This document shows, one piece after another, positions 1 through 9,736 of a DNA stretch of 37,845 bases (positions within the stretch are counted from its first letter, which is position 1; each line of letters opens with the position of its first letter). The stretch spans positions 1-37,845 of the forward strand of contig NZ_QAON01000021.1 of the NCBI RefSeq assembly GCF_003051055.1, given 5' to 3'. The notes below the pieces were generated by a model. It made no database searches and was not told the origin of the DNA. It saw nothing but the letters and a program-made list of their open reading frames with translations. A program made the translations under genes and the position numbers. This DNA is from Agitococcus lubricus. Lineage in GTDB: Bacteria; Pseudomonadota; Gammaproteobacteria; Pseudomonadales; Moraxellaceae.

Positions 1-33
1 ATTCAGCCAATGGCTGGTTGAGTCCAAATGCTT

Positions 34-579
34 TTATGCAAAAGCATCTACTACTTTTAGAGGGTACAACTGTCTAATTTTCTGGCTAGGATCAGGGATA
101 GTAACACCCGTCACTGCGCACGCACCTCCCCAGTAATCTAGCATCGCATCCCGAAATTTATTCTGCCCCACTCGCTGACGTACCATGCGCTCAACTTCGG
201 TACCAACAATACCTGCGGGAAGATCAGCTAATTCAGCGGATACGGCCTGCTGAAAATTGATCACCGTTTGATTAGGGAGTGCGCGAGAGAGACTAGCTGC
301 TCGTCGCAAAAGCACAGCAAGATTAGACTCGGTAGCAGTTTGGAATACATCGCCCCCTGCTGCCATCATTGTTGGAAAACTACGCTGTAATTCAGGCAAC
401 AGCGATGAGGAATCCGTCTTAAAACGCACGTAGTACGTCCCATTTTGCAAACATATCACAGCGCGATTAGCGTGACGTGCAGAAGCTAAGGTAATGCCAT
501 CAGGTTCAGAGACGAGTATATGCTCAAAGCCGTTATCGTTGCCAACCTTCTCAATAAGCGTACTTTGCAGAAGATTCAT
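34..579 (-). pseudogene. HNH endonuclease, truncated before the catalytic core
   Basis: The 181 residues look like the N-terminal and linker part of an HNH_2-type restriction endonuclease. The stretch VERMVRQRVGQ followed by FRDAMLDYWGGACAVTG is the characteristic lead-in of that family. In intact relatives, as I know them, CAVTG is followed by a leucine-rich turn, an ASHxKPW motif and then the second half of the HNH fold, for a total near 280 residues. Here the frame runs on for only about 24 unrelated residues and stops. Neither other forward frame of that strand restores the motif in the bases available. It is the last gene of the helicase/methyltransferase operon, 84 nt after the UvrD-like gene, with no convincing ribosome binding site. 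It is probably inactive. The left edge of the window prevents a search for the missing half. Confidence 0.7.
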
Positions 580-663
580 AAATCTTGCATCTGCCTGTCA
601 TTGTTAGTTTTCGCCATTATTTTAACCAACAGAAGCCAATCTTATTTTGACTTTATCGAATTC

Positions 664-3330
664 CTAGACCCATTCTTCAACGAACTCGCTTCGTAGTTCA
701 TCCATTTTGGATGGCAGCTCTTGATAGCAGACTAGCCCCAAGTATGTTGCCGCCCGAGTCGCTCCAACATAGAGATAACGATCAAATAATTCTGGTTTAT
801 ATTCCGCCAATCGGTCTACACCCACAAAAAATACTGCTTCGAATTCCAATCCTTTAATATGCTGCACGTTGAAAACTCGGACATCTGCACCCTCACCCAA
901 TATTTGCCCTTCCTCACATGCCACAGCTCTTAGATTGATGGCCTCCAAATGAGCTGAAAGTTTCTCTGCCATAGGCTTCACCTCTTCCTCTGCATTCATA
1001 AGTACTGCAATTGTTGGCATGAGTTTGACTGAGCTTTCTACCTCTTTAATACGTTGGGCAATCCATTCCACCGCACTGTCCACACTAGCGTTTTCAAGTA
1101 ATACTGGTTGAACACCCTCATGTGTACTTTCCTTTGGAAGCTCTCCGTGTGAACTCAAGTCACCATTTAGTAGCTTCAATAACTGACCAGAAAACATATT
1201 AAGCGCCCTACTTTGACGGTAAACCAGAGTAATATTTTTTTCTACAATACGGGGGGATACCCAAGATAATTGATCTTTAGAGCGAATACCCGTTGTGGTA
1301 ATACGTTGATTAAAATCGCCACAGGCAAAAAATGATCTGGTATGAAGAGAGGTTAGTGCCTCCATACATGCGAGTTGTATGACAGAGAAGTCTGTTGCTT
1401 CATCCACCATGATCTGGGTACGGAACAAAGTAGACAGGTTACGTAATGACTCAAACCGTACGGATGTTATATCTCGAGCAATATAATCTTGTAATAAAAG
1501 CTCTCTAGCATTACGCAAGATGAGCAGCACAATTGCATCCAACTCGGTCGAACAAAGATGCAAAGGGCTTACTGGAGATTCTTTATATAAATTTAGATTT
1601 CCTGCATGCTGCTTTCGAAATGCCTGATAGCTCGCAGGGACATCCGCTACATATCTCCGAAATGCATTTACGAAGCGTCGCAATCCATTCTGAAAGCTGA
1701 TGCGTTGGCCTATTTCCAAAAGTACAGGCTCAGCAGGTATATTGACTTCAAGCCAGTCCACAATGCGTGCAGCACGCGAAGCTTTGGGCATACTGCGCTT
1801 GCGATATCGGCTCCTTGCTAATGTTCGCAAAGCTGAAACATAGGCTTTTACCGCCTTTTGAATATCACTTGACGTCTGAGTAGAAATTTCTGGCTCGTCC
1901 TCATCGAACTCAGCTTCTTCATCTGGTTCATCTTCAAGTTTAAGCTCGGCCAATAATTTTGACATACGTAAGAATATTTCTTTATCAGCGTTGTAAAGGC
2001 GATTACGCTCTTTTTTGAGTAAATCATCTGTCACCGTTCTGGACTCTTCCAGTGCTGCCTTGATTTTCTCCTCAAACAAGCCAAGCTCACGATATATCTC
2101 CATCCAGCTTAGTCCTGCCAATCTTTCCGTAAATTTCAATATTTGTTGAGCAATCGCTTGGCCTTTTACTGGTGCTGCATCTTTTGCTATCTCAGCTCCT
2201 TCGAGCAGTTGAGACCGCAAGCGTTGGTCGTGAAAGGCACTAAATAATTCAAACCATTTCCTTGGATCTGTAATAATTTCGGCACTCAAGTTCTCCATAT
2301 CAGGCTTAAGTGTGTAGCGTCCTGTATTAGCTGAACGCAGTATACCCATTGTGTTGCGTGCAATGTCGTTTCGATAAGCGCCCCAAGTTTTGATGCGCGC
2401 ATCAGAAGCTGGCACCTGTTCCTTATTGAACGCCTCTTTCAAATAGTGTTTGAGCAGATCTGAAGGTGTAAACATCAACCAATTGGAGGCATGTAGGCCT
2501 AATTGCCCAGATAAGCTGGCAATCCGACTTTCGTCCTCTTCCAGATTTTCAAGATCAATTTTTTGCCCTAATCGTTTAATTAGAGTAGTCGTTTTACCAG
2601 TACCTGGTGGTCCCAAAATAATAAGTTGGCTATCTAGCGGTAACCGAAAAATATCACCTTGGAACTGATCTAGAATTGGCTGATCGCGCAAGCCCATGGC
2701 TATACGTATCTGGTGAGTAATACCTTGATTGACTAAGCTAGCAGTCTCGGCCTGCTCAAGCATACGGTCTAGTTCATCACTGGCATCAATATCTTGAGCT
2801 TGCAATAAGGCACGTAAGGACTCGATAGAAAAAACCCCAAGCTCCATGTGCCGATATTGATTACGTATTGAGTCCCACTGGTTATCTAAAAAACGAGGGT
2901 CAAAATTGGTTTTTTCGATGAGAGTGAAAGATTTTTTACCCTTAGGTAGTTGTACACTACGCTCTTCGCCAACAGGTGCTTCTGCAAGACGGCCTATAGG
3001 TGAACCATAAGCGGCTAATTGCTTGCCCGAAGCTAGTATCAAACTTCCTTTGCGAGCAATATAGAATACACGTTGCTCGCCAGACTCATCTTCCAAAACT
3101 AACCTAGCAATGGCTGGCTCATGCTGTAAAGAAATTAAACTTTCACGATTTTTTTGCTGGATGTCGTCTAGATTACCAAAGGCTTCCCCTCCAGTGAACG
3201 TATTACCACTTGCAAAAATATGGGGAGAAACTGAGCTTTGAGAATTAAGCTTATTTACTGCCGTAGATGCAATCTCAGCAAAGGTATTCAAAGACTCATT
3301 TGCCAAACTTTGGAAATCGGACTGATTCAT
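664..3330 (-). CDS. UvrD/HelD-like superfamily 1 DNA helicase
   Basis: This 888-residue protein should be an ATP-driven DNA translocase/helicase of the UvrD/Rep superfamily. Visible motifs in order are: Walker A GPPGTGKTTT at about residues 240-249; a DEAT-type Walker B (MVDEATDF) followed by FFACGDFNQRITTTG; motif IV YRQSRALN; then QHIKGLEFEAVFF and YVGATRA for motifs V and VI. About 240 residues precede the ATPase. They include a short beta-rich stretch (RVFYIARKGSLILASG) reminiscent of HelD proteins, and a charged, acidic helical insert lies between motifs I and II. The start ATG is preceded by AGAGGGG at good spacing, 29 nt after the SMC-like ATPase gene. Core DISARM lists do not include such a helicase, so it is probably an accessory or a defining extra component of this operon. 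Confidence 0.85.
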   Translation of the reverse strand: MNQSDFQSLANESLNTFAEIASTAVNKLNSQSSVSPHIFASGNTFTGGEAFGNLDDIQQKNRESLISLQHEPAIARLVLEDESGEQRVFYIARKGSLILASGKQLAAYGSPIGRLAEAPVGEERSVQLPKGKKSFTLIEKTNFDPRFLDNQWDSIRNQYRHMELGVFSIESLRALLQAQDIDASDELDRMLEQAETASLVNQGITHQIRIAMGLRDQPILDQFQGDIFRLPLDSQLIILGPPGTGKTTTLIKRLGQKIDLENLEEDESRIASLSGQLGLHASNWLMFTPSDLLKHYLKEAFNKEQVPASDARIKTWGAYRNDIARNTMGILRSANTGRYTLKPDMENLSAEIITDPRKWFELFSAFHDQRLRSQLLEGAEIAKDAAPVKGQAIAQQILKFTERLAGLSWMEIYRELGLFEEKIKAALEESRTVTDDLLKKERNRLYNADKEIFLRMSKLLAELKLEDEPDEEAEFDEDEPEISTQTSSDIQKAVKAYVSALRTLARSRYRKRSMPKASRAARIVDWLEVNIPAEPVLLEIGQRISFQNGLRRFVNAFRRYVADVPASYQAFRKQHAGNLNLYKESPVSPLHLCSTELDAIVLLILRNARELLLQDYIARDITSVRFESLRNLSTLFRTQIMVDEATDFSVIQLACMEALTSLHTRSFFACGDFNQRITTTGIRSKDQLSWVSPRIVEKNITLVYRQSRALNMFSGQLLKLLNGDLSSHGELPKESTHEGVQPVLLENASVDSAVEWIAQRIKEVESSVKLMPTIAVLMNAEEEVKPMAEKLSAHLEAINLRAVACEEGQILGEGADVRVFNVQHIKGLEFEAVFFVGVDRLAEYKPELFDRYLYVGATRAATYLGLVCYQELPSKMDELRSEFVEEWV

Positions 3331-3359
3331 TATTTTCCCCTCTTAATTATTGTGATGAT

Positions 3360-5303
3360 CTAAATAGCTAGCGGCTTAACTTCCACACCTATACGCTTAG
3401 TAAACAACAATCCATCTTCCTCACTACTATTTAGCCGCAAACGAACATTTTTCTCAAACGCTTCTGGGGCTTTTGTTGATGTTGTGACTATATATTGGAA
3501 ATGCAACTGTTCTGCTTCGTTTACACAGGCGATCAAAGCCCAAAACAACGACTCATTCATTTCTGCTTCGCGTGGTGAATCATGTAACAAAAAGCTTGGA
3601 TGAAAGCTTTCAGGGTTACGGCTATCCAACAAACAAACTATATCACCCGTAAGTGTTTCCAGTACCCCATAAGTCGTGGAGTGACTCGGGCCCATATGAA
3701 ATGGGTGCTTTTCTTGCTCATTAAAAACACCCCAAGCAAACCCTGGCAAGCGTTTGGCGATTGAATCCACCAATGAATTTATGCTTTTTTTACGATCTGT
3801 AAAATGGGAACACTCATCATGAAGTTGCAATAGCAATTGCTGTTGCTCTGTTTCTAATGCGGCCTGCTGATTTTTCAAACTGATCACATCTTGCCATTGT
3901 GTTGGGTCTTTGGATATTTTTTCGTAAAATTCATATTCTTTGATTGCATTTTCCAATTGCTTTTTTCGCACTAATATTTCTAATTTTCTCAAGTCATTTT
4001 CATCAATATCGTTCTTTAGCAACATTAAGTCTCTATCCAATGGAGCAAGCTCCTGATCAATATTCGACAGTTGTTTCTGACGTTTAGCCAATTCTTCCCG
4101 TTTGGTTATATTGTCATGATTACGTTCACGGGTATTATGAAACGAAGTAAATTGTAGTGTTTTGATCCGATTTTGAACGTAATCACAATCTCGTTTCAGA
4201 CGATCTCCTGACACACACAACTGCCCCAAACATGCCTGTAAGGCTTCAGGCTCTTCTTTTAACCGATTGACTGCTGCAACATTACCTTGAATAGCTGACT
4301 CTAACTGTGCAATTTCATTAGCTAACGCTTTTCTTGAGTTTGAGATTGGTACTCTAAATTCTTGCAGTGCCTGTCGTTGTTGCTTCATATTCTTTCTATT
4401 TGTTTCTAATGTCTGTATCTCGTCGATACACTTAGCGATTTGCTGTTGTGCAAGACCATGCAATGAAACCTCATCAAACAATGAAGCCGCACGAAATGGG
4501 GACGCATTATCCACTTCTAACACAGCAGCCAATTGGTGCTTAACGTGTGCTTGCAAGTCTGTAGAACGCCGTAGCAAATTTGCAATCTCTCCGTCTATGC
4601 GTTTTTGTGCTGCTTTTGTTTTTTCAAGCTGATGCTCAGTGGTTGTCTCAGATAATCCCAATACCAGTTTGACAACCAACGCGGGTGACTGAGCTGGGAG
4701 AGTAAAACCTGTGCCCTCAGTACGCCAATGATAATAGCTTTGATAGCGGCAACCCTGATCCCGTGAACACCACGCCAAAATATGTTGCCATTGCAGCGCT
4801 TGCCCCGAACCTAGCAGTGTCTGAACAGGTAGAGGCTCAATAAATTGATGATGAAATGTCTGAGTATATTGTTCGTATTGGTTGATGAATTGCCCGCTAG
4901 CCAGTTGACGCCAGTCGGTATCTCTGGCGGCACGGTATTGTTTTTGGTGCGTCCACGGCTTCAGTACTGTCCATATTTCTTCACCAATATGCACACGCGC
5001 TGCCACGGCTCCATCGGGCATAGTACTCTTTAATTCATCTCGCAATGGCGTTCCTGTTGCCCATTGTGGGTCTTCCAAAACAAAACGCAGCAATTGGCAA
5101 AATGCGGTTTTACCTACACCATGACCAACACTATTTTCCATAGGCTCGGATAAAATCAGGTTTAAACCACGGCGTAAAGGAATCTCTCGCAACAGTGTCA
5201 TGGATTCGATTGAGCCAATTAACCATAGGGTCTCCACCCATACCTTGGGTTTAGTTCGAGGTAGTCCACGCGTTACAGTATTCATTCCATTGGTCTCACG
5301 CAC
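3360..5303 (-). CDS. SMC/Rad50-like coiled-coil ATPase, DUF2326-like
   Basis: The protein (up to 647 aa) has an N-terminal ABC-type ATPase half with Walker A GHGVGKTA at about residues 60-67. A region with LAWCSRDQGCRYQ near residue 175 resembles DUF2326 proteins. A long, Gln/Lys/Glu-rich coiled coil runs from about 220 to 520. The C-terminal half has PSFLLHDSPREAEMNES near 565, which resembles the D-loop side of Rad50/SMC-like ATPases. It could dimerise through the coiled coil and sense or tether DNA ends. The possible GTG start at 5303 overlaps the methyltransferase stop by 8 nt, and an alternative ATG lies at 5285; both have weak ribosome binding sites, so translational coupling is likely. 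Family assignment is from motif pattern only. Such ATPases occur in several defence systems but are not a canonical DISARM component. Confidence 0.7.
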   Translation of the reverse strand: MRETNGMNTVTRGLPRTKPKVWVETLWLIGSIESMTLLREIPLRRGLNLILSEPMENSVGHGVGKTAFCQLLRFVLEDPQWATGTPLRDELKSTMPDGAVAARVHIGEEIWTVLKPWTHQKQYRAARDTDWRQLASGQFINQYEQYTQTFHHQFIEPLPVQTLLGSGQALQWQHILAWCSRDQGCRYQSYYHWRTEGTGFTLPAQSPALVVKLVLGLSETTTEHQLEKTKAAQKRIDGEIANLLRRSTDLQAHVKHQLAAVLEVDNASPFRAASLFDEVSLHGLAQQQIAKCIDEIQTLETNRKNMKQQRQALQEFRVPISNSRKALANEIAQLESAIQGNVAAVNRLKEEPEALQACLGQLCVSGDRLKRDCDYVQNRIKTLQFTSFHNTRERNHDNITKREELAKRQKQLSNIDQELAPLDRDLMLLKNDIDENDLRKLEILVRKKQLENAIKEYEFYEKISKDPTQWQDVISLKNQQAALETEQQQLLLQLHDECSHFTDRKKSINSLVDSIAKRLPGFAWGVFNEQEKHPFHMGPSHSTTYGVLETLTGDIVCLLDSRNPESFHPSFLLHDSPREAEMNESLFWALIACVNEAEQLHFQYIVTTSTKAPEAFEKNVRLRLNSSEEDGLLFTKRIGVEVKPLAI

Positions 5304-8300
5304 GTTTATTCATGGATTGCAGTGCAGCCGTTTCTGTTGTAGTGGCTTGTTGCTGATCGAGTGCTTTTAAGATTTGTTGCTGGTGTTGATATGCCTCTAG
5401 TAGTTGCGTTGCCAGTGCTTTTGTACGCTCATCTCCAAGCAACTCCGTTAGTGCGCTATCATGCTGTTTAATTTCTAGCATTTTTCCAACAGGCGTTGCA
5501 AACACTTGATGCAACCACTTCATCACTAACGGCAGGCGTGATAATCGTTCTGAGGTACGCCACTGTTCCAAGGCTGTTGAGTACTCAGTCTCTATGCTGG
5601 CAAGCAAGATGCTGTGTATTTGCTGTTCTGGCATTTGACCAGCCTGAAGGATTAAGTCGCATACCAATCCAGCAAGCCAATCTTCGGCATCACAACAAGG
5701 GACTGAATCGGGGAAATACGCTGTATAAGGCATCCTACGACGAGGCGTTGGCATGGTGACTGGAGCAACATCAAAAAGCTCTCCTCTTTCTAATTTATCC
5801 CACGCATCCAACACCAGCCATTGGGTACGGTATTCGCCAAACTCCTTCATTTCTTTGTTTTTAAGCACACGAAAGGTTTCACTGGGATAATCTTCGCCCA
5901 TGACATCCGCAGGGTCTAGAATGTAGCGCAGTTCATCATGGGTAAGGCTATAAAGCTTTGCGTAATAGGCATCTAACTCGGCACGCAAAACGGCACGGCG
6001 TTTGGGGTCAAAGGCAAATGGTTCACCGTTGTAACCTAAGTCTTGCGCCCACGGTTTTAGATCATAGGCCGTATAGGTGAGTTCAAGCACGCGTGGGACG
6101 ATAAATTCAGCATCAACCTCAGAGTAATGAGTGGGTGGAATTACTGGAAGTTGTTTAATAATAAAGTCTGCTAAATGTGTGCCACCTATTTTTTGCCTAG
6201 CAGTGAAGTCAAGAACAAGAGAATTTAGATTGGCAAGTAAAAGCGCATAACGTGAACCTTGAAGCCCGACACTACCAATGTTTATGCGCAGTGTAAAATC
6301 TGTACCCACCCTAGGTACTACACTCGCAATGATAGTGCGCTCATCAGTAGCACGGCAAATATCTCGCCAGCCCATCAGCCACCCTCGCGGCCAGCCTTTA
6401 TCATTCAAACTCTGCTCTACCTCGGACTTGCGCACCCAGTAGCGAGGAGTAACTCTATAATCAGGGTCAAACTTTTCGATACTAGTGAGGTCACGGCTGT
6501 TTCCGTCAGGCGTATAAGTAGCCCAACGGTGGTCAAACTGATGGATAAGTTTTGCTTCGTACATTGTGACGAATTTTGGCTGTGGATATTTCGAACACTC
6601 GCTTACAACCTCAGCTTTTGCCATATCAAAAGCCCTTCTTGGTTGTATCCCCCAAGGATTACCCTCTGGCTGATTTTCATTTATCAAAACTGGTGCAGCA
6701 CGATACAGTTTTTTGGTCAGCTCAGCATCACGCTCACTGCGAAACACGGGGCAAGTCAAGGTGTTGGGATTGATGAGACGGAACTCGTCTGGCGTAAGCG
6801 TGAAACGGCGGCGTGTGTCAGCAAGCTGGCTTACTTGCGTGGCAAAACAGACAAATTCCGCTTGGTCTGCCGCGCCCAAGGTGAGCAAACAAAACTTCAT
6901 TCGGCTATCAACAGCGGCGAACAGTTTTTCGCGGTTTTCAATATCAAACAAACTAATCAAACGGCCAGTTTGGGTAATATGGCCAAAATAGTCTTTGGTA
7001 CTATCATCCGTCGCAATACCTGTCGGCACAATAAACCCCGCCCGACCACTGGCGTGGGTAATTTGGCTAATCGTCTCAGCAAACAACGCATAGGTATTTA
7101 CGTCACCTACACCCGTCAACGGATAACGCCCACCATCATCCCCCTTCACATGTGCAAACAAACTCGCCGCCTCTGCTGTACGCCGCGCACCAATAAACTC
7201 AGCATATAAACGTTGCTCCGCTTCACACTCGTGCGGCGGATGTTCCTGCTGCGGAAATAAATGCTTGGCCAGCATTCCCTCACTTAACCACTGAATACGC
7301 TGGCTACGCTCCGCCTTGTTTTTAGCCTCTGCCACATCCCGATGACGGGTCGCAAAGAACTCTTCCTCTTGCAGCTTAATACGCTCCCACGGCGGGTTGC
7401 CCAGCACGCAATCAAAACCACCGCCCGCAAACACTTGCGGAAATGCCAATGGCCAATGAAACACACGCGCTTCGGCACAAGCGGCTTGCGCCGCCGCTAA
7501 TGCCTGATTGTGGTCGGCAGGCAATTCATCTGCTTGTAAGGTAAAATACAAGGTCACGCTAGTCGGAATACGGCTTTGCCTGTCTTCACGTTTGGGTAAC
7601 AAATACGCCCCCACCATCACATCGGCTGCGTGCGCCAAACGTCCCGTTTTCACCTGCTCCAAAAACGCACGGTAAGCCGTTTCTTTAGTCGCAATTTGTT
7701 TGGTGGTGTTTTCTGGCAGGGCTTCAATGCTCTGCAAGGCTTTCAATTCATTGCTGGCATTCAGGTCAAGCAAGCGTTGTTTACCCTGAAAGTCCTTCAC
7801 AAACTGTTTAAGGCCATTGCTATTGATTTTGACCAATTGTTTGCACACATCCTTGTCATCACCCGATAACGGCTTAAAGGCATCTTTAGCAATGCCCTTT
7901 TCCAACACTTTCAAATCGGTTAGGCCAAGTAAGGCATCGCCTACTTGCAAATGATGGTCTAAGAAGCCTAGCGGCTGCCCCTCCTCAAAACCTTCCAGCC
8001 ACAAAGCCGTGCGCGCCAACTCAATCGCCATCGGGTTACGGTCAACACCAAAAATGCAACGGCTCACCACATCACGTAGCGCATGACGAAAATCCTGTTC
8101 GCTCTGCACACCATCACTAGCACGTAATAACGCCAGCTTTTCGGCTAGGCGGCGCGCAGCCGCCAACAAAAAGTGACCACTACCACAGGCAGGGTCAATC
8201 ACCCGAATAGACAACAAGGCTTCCACAGGATTATGCGGTTGAGCAGCAATACGTTGTTCAATCACTGGATTCAGCGCAGACTTAATCAACTCTTGCACCA

Positions 8301-9720
8301 ATGAATCGGGCGTGTAGTAACTGCCCGTTAATTTACGGGCATTACCTGCGGTGCTGCCCTCGCTGGTCAGGCCAACAAACCCAAAACGACGCGCAGGCAA
8401 ATCAATATCAGGCACTAACTCCAATAGGCTTTCATAAACACTGCCCAACTCTTCTGGCCCCATGTTGCGGTAATCAACAGGCGCAAGTACGCGGTTATGC
8501 GTAGCCCAACGCAGGTTTTTAATGGCCGCTAATAAATGCGCATTATCTAAACTGGCTGCATCCAATGCAGGACATTGACTGTGGGCAAACAATCCTCCCA
8601 ATGCAGGCAACGCCAAACGCGGCTCACCCTCACTTAAACCCTTAAAAATAATCCGCACGGCCTGCCAATGGTCATCAAATCGATTGTTAGCGCGGCGTTT
8701 TAGGCATACATCACGCAGACGTGCCAGCGCATACCCCTCAGCATAAGCCCGACGGGCAGCCTGAGCAGGCTTGCTATCATCTTTAGGATGCAATAAGCCT
8801 CGTTCTTCCACACTAAAGACAAAAATCAAGCGATAAATCAAACGTAATAATTGCTGAAAATACGCATCTTTAGTCAGCGTTCCCTCATGCAATGCACTGC
8901 GTAAAGCCTCGTTGGCGGGATGCTGGATAAAGCCTTCTCCTAGCCGCAACAACGCATCCGTCACACCAACACGCAAACCATCACGCACACGAGTGCCTTC
9001 TTCTTGTCCTGCGGTACGCCATTTTTCCCAAATACACTCAGTCGGTTGTCCACTGGCACGACTGGCATGGAATAGCCGCCAAATATTGGCGAATTCAGCA
9101 TAGCGCTGCCCACCCAACAAATCCGCTAAATCCACCTCAAGAAAGCTAGGGCGTGTCAATGTCGCTGCATAGCGCAACAGACGCAAAGTCTTGCCGTTGC
9201 AGGTGATCCCCCATAAATGCTCTGCACTGGCATTTAGCAATTCCTGCATCAGCATAAAAGCCGATTTTTTACGCATACCAGAGCCAGAAACAGCAAAACG
9301 TGTGTCAGCCTCAAACAAGGCTAGCGTATGCGGCGCAACTACGACAGGTACACTACCTGCCATAAAACTGACAGGGTAATCACGTTCTCCGAGCCGAATA
9401 CCAGAACTGGCTTGTAAATGACTATAACCAAACACATCACGCAACAACTCATGCACAAAAGTGTTTGTTAGTACCGCCGCATCGACATCAGAACGCTCAA
9501 GTTGAGAGGCAAAATGTTTCCATTGTGCGCAGGCAATCTGAAAAGCGCGGCTGTATTCGTCTTTCAGCTTAAGTCCTTTGGGTAGTTCATAGTCGGCATC
9601 GGTTTGCCATTGGGCATTACCAAGGGCTGCTTTGGCCAACTGATCGGGTAGAAACAGACTGCCTTCCAGCGTTAAGGTTGGCAGGTTGAGTACAGCCTGT
9701 GATTTACGGATTTTTTTCAT
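5296..9720 (-). CDS. Large Eco57I/DrmMI-like N6-adenine DNA methyltransferase
   Basis: At 1474 aa this is a gamma-type adenine methyltransferase of the Eco57I/PglX/DrmMI group. A roughly 460-residue N-terminal region precedes the catalytic core. The core shows motif X GSYYTPDSLV (about 466-475), the SAM-binding motif DPACGSGHF (about 509-517) and catalytic NPPW in VLGNPPWERIK (about 774-777). The C-terminal half should hold the target recognition domain, with a conserved-looking tail (ARQKIGGTHLADFI) near 1180, then a helical Gln-rich end. It would modify host DNA at a specific site so that the helicase/nuclease partners spare it. It starts 16 nt after the SNF2 gene and overlaps the ATPase gene, so it is mid-operon. 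Size and neighbours match class 1 DISARM DrmMI better than a stand-alone type IIG enzyme, but PglX-like proteins are close relatives. Confidence 0.88.
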   Translation of the reverse strand: MKKIRKSQAVLNLPTLTLEGSLFLPDQLAKAALGNAQWQTDADYELPKGLKLKDEYSRAFQIACAQWKHFASQLERSDVDAAVLTNTFVHELLRDVFGYSHLQASSGIRLGERDYPVSFMAGSVPVVVAPHTLALFEADTRFAVSGSGMRKKSAFMLMQELLNASAEHLWGITCNGKTLRLLRYAATLTRPSFLEVDLADLLGGQRYAEFANIWRLFHASRASGQPTECIWEKWRTAGQEEGTRVRDGLRVGVTDALLRLGEGFIQHPANEALRSALHEGTLTKDAYFQQLLRLIYRLIFVFSVEERGLLHPKDDSKPAQAARRAYAEGYALARLRDVCLKRRANNRFDDHWQAVRIIFKGLSEGEPRLALPALGGLFAHSQCPALDAASLDNAHLLAAIKNLRWATHNRVLAPVDYRNMGPEELGSVYESLLELVPDIDLPARRFGFVGLTSEGSTAGNARKLTGSYYTPDSLVQELIKSALNPVIEQRIAAQPHNPVEALLSIRVIDPACGSGHFLLAAARRLAEKLALLRASDGVQSEQDFRHALRDVVSRCIFGVDRNPMAIELARTALWLEGFEEGQPLGFLDHHLQVGDALLGLTDLKVLEKGIAKDAFKPLSGDDKDVCKQLVKINSNGLKQFVKDFQGKQRLLDLNASNELKALQSIEALPENTTKQIATKETAYRAFLEQVKTGRLAHAADVMVGAYLLPKREDRQSRIPTSVTLYFTLQADELPADHNQALAAAQAACAEARVFHWPLAFPQVFAGGGFDCVLGNPPWERIKLQEEEFFATRHRDVAEAKNKAERSQRIQWLSEGMLAKHLFPQQEHPPHECEAEQRLYAEFIGARRTAEAASLFAHVKGDDGGRYPLTGVGDVNTYALFAETISQITHASGRAGFIVPTGIATDDSTKDYFGHITQTGRLISLFDIENREKLFAAVDSRMKFCLLTLGAADQAEFVCFATQVSQLADTRRRFTLTPDEFRLINPNTLTCPVFRSERDAELTKKLYRAAPVLINENQPEGNPWGIQPRRAFDMAKAEVVSECSKYPQPKFVTMYEAKLIHQFDHRWATYTPDGNSRDLTSIEKFDPDYRVTPRYWVRKSEVEQSLNDKGWPRGWLMGWRDICRATDERTIIASVVPRVGTDFTLRINIGSVGLQGSRYALLLANLNSLVLDFTARQKIGGTHLADFIIKQLPVIPPTHYSEVDAEFIVPRVLELTYTAYDLKPWAQDLGYNGEPFAFDPKRRAVLRAELDAYYAKLYSLTHDELRYILDPADVMGEDYPSETFRVLKNKEMKEFGEYRTQWLVLDAWDKLERGELFDVAPVTMPTPRRRMPYTAYFPDSVPCCDAEDWLAGLVCDLILQAGQMPEQQIHSILLASIETEYSTALEQWRTSERLSRLPLVMKWLHQVFATPVGKMLEIKQHDSALTELLGDERTKALATQLLEAYQHQQQILKALDQQQATTTETAALQSMNKRA

Positions 9721-9736
9721 ATTCGTTCTTTATTTC

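Noticed and set aside
6259-7209. Long plus-strand open frame (316 codons) opposite the methyltransferase gene
   Set aside because: It is antisense to conserved methyltransferase coding sequence; composition (Thr/Arg/Cys-rich, no domain) is typical of a shadow frame, and no ribosome binding site is present.
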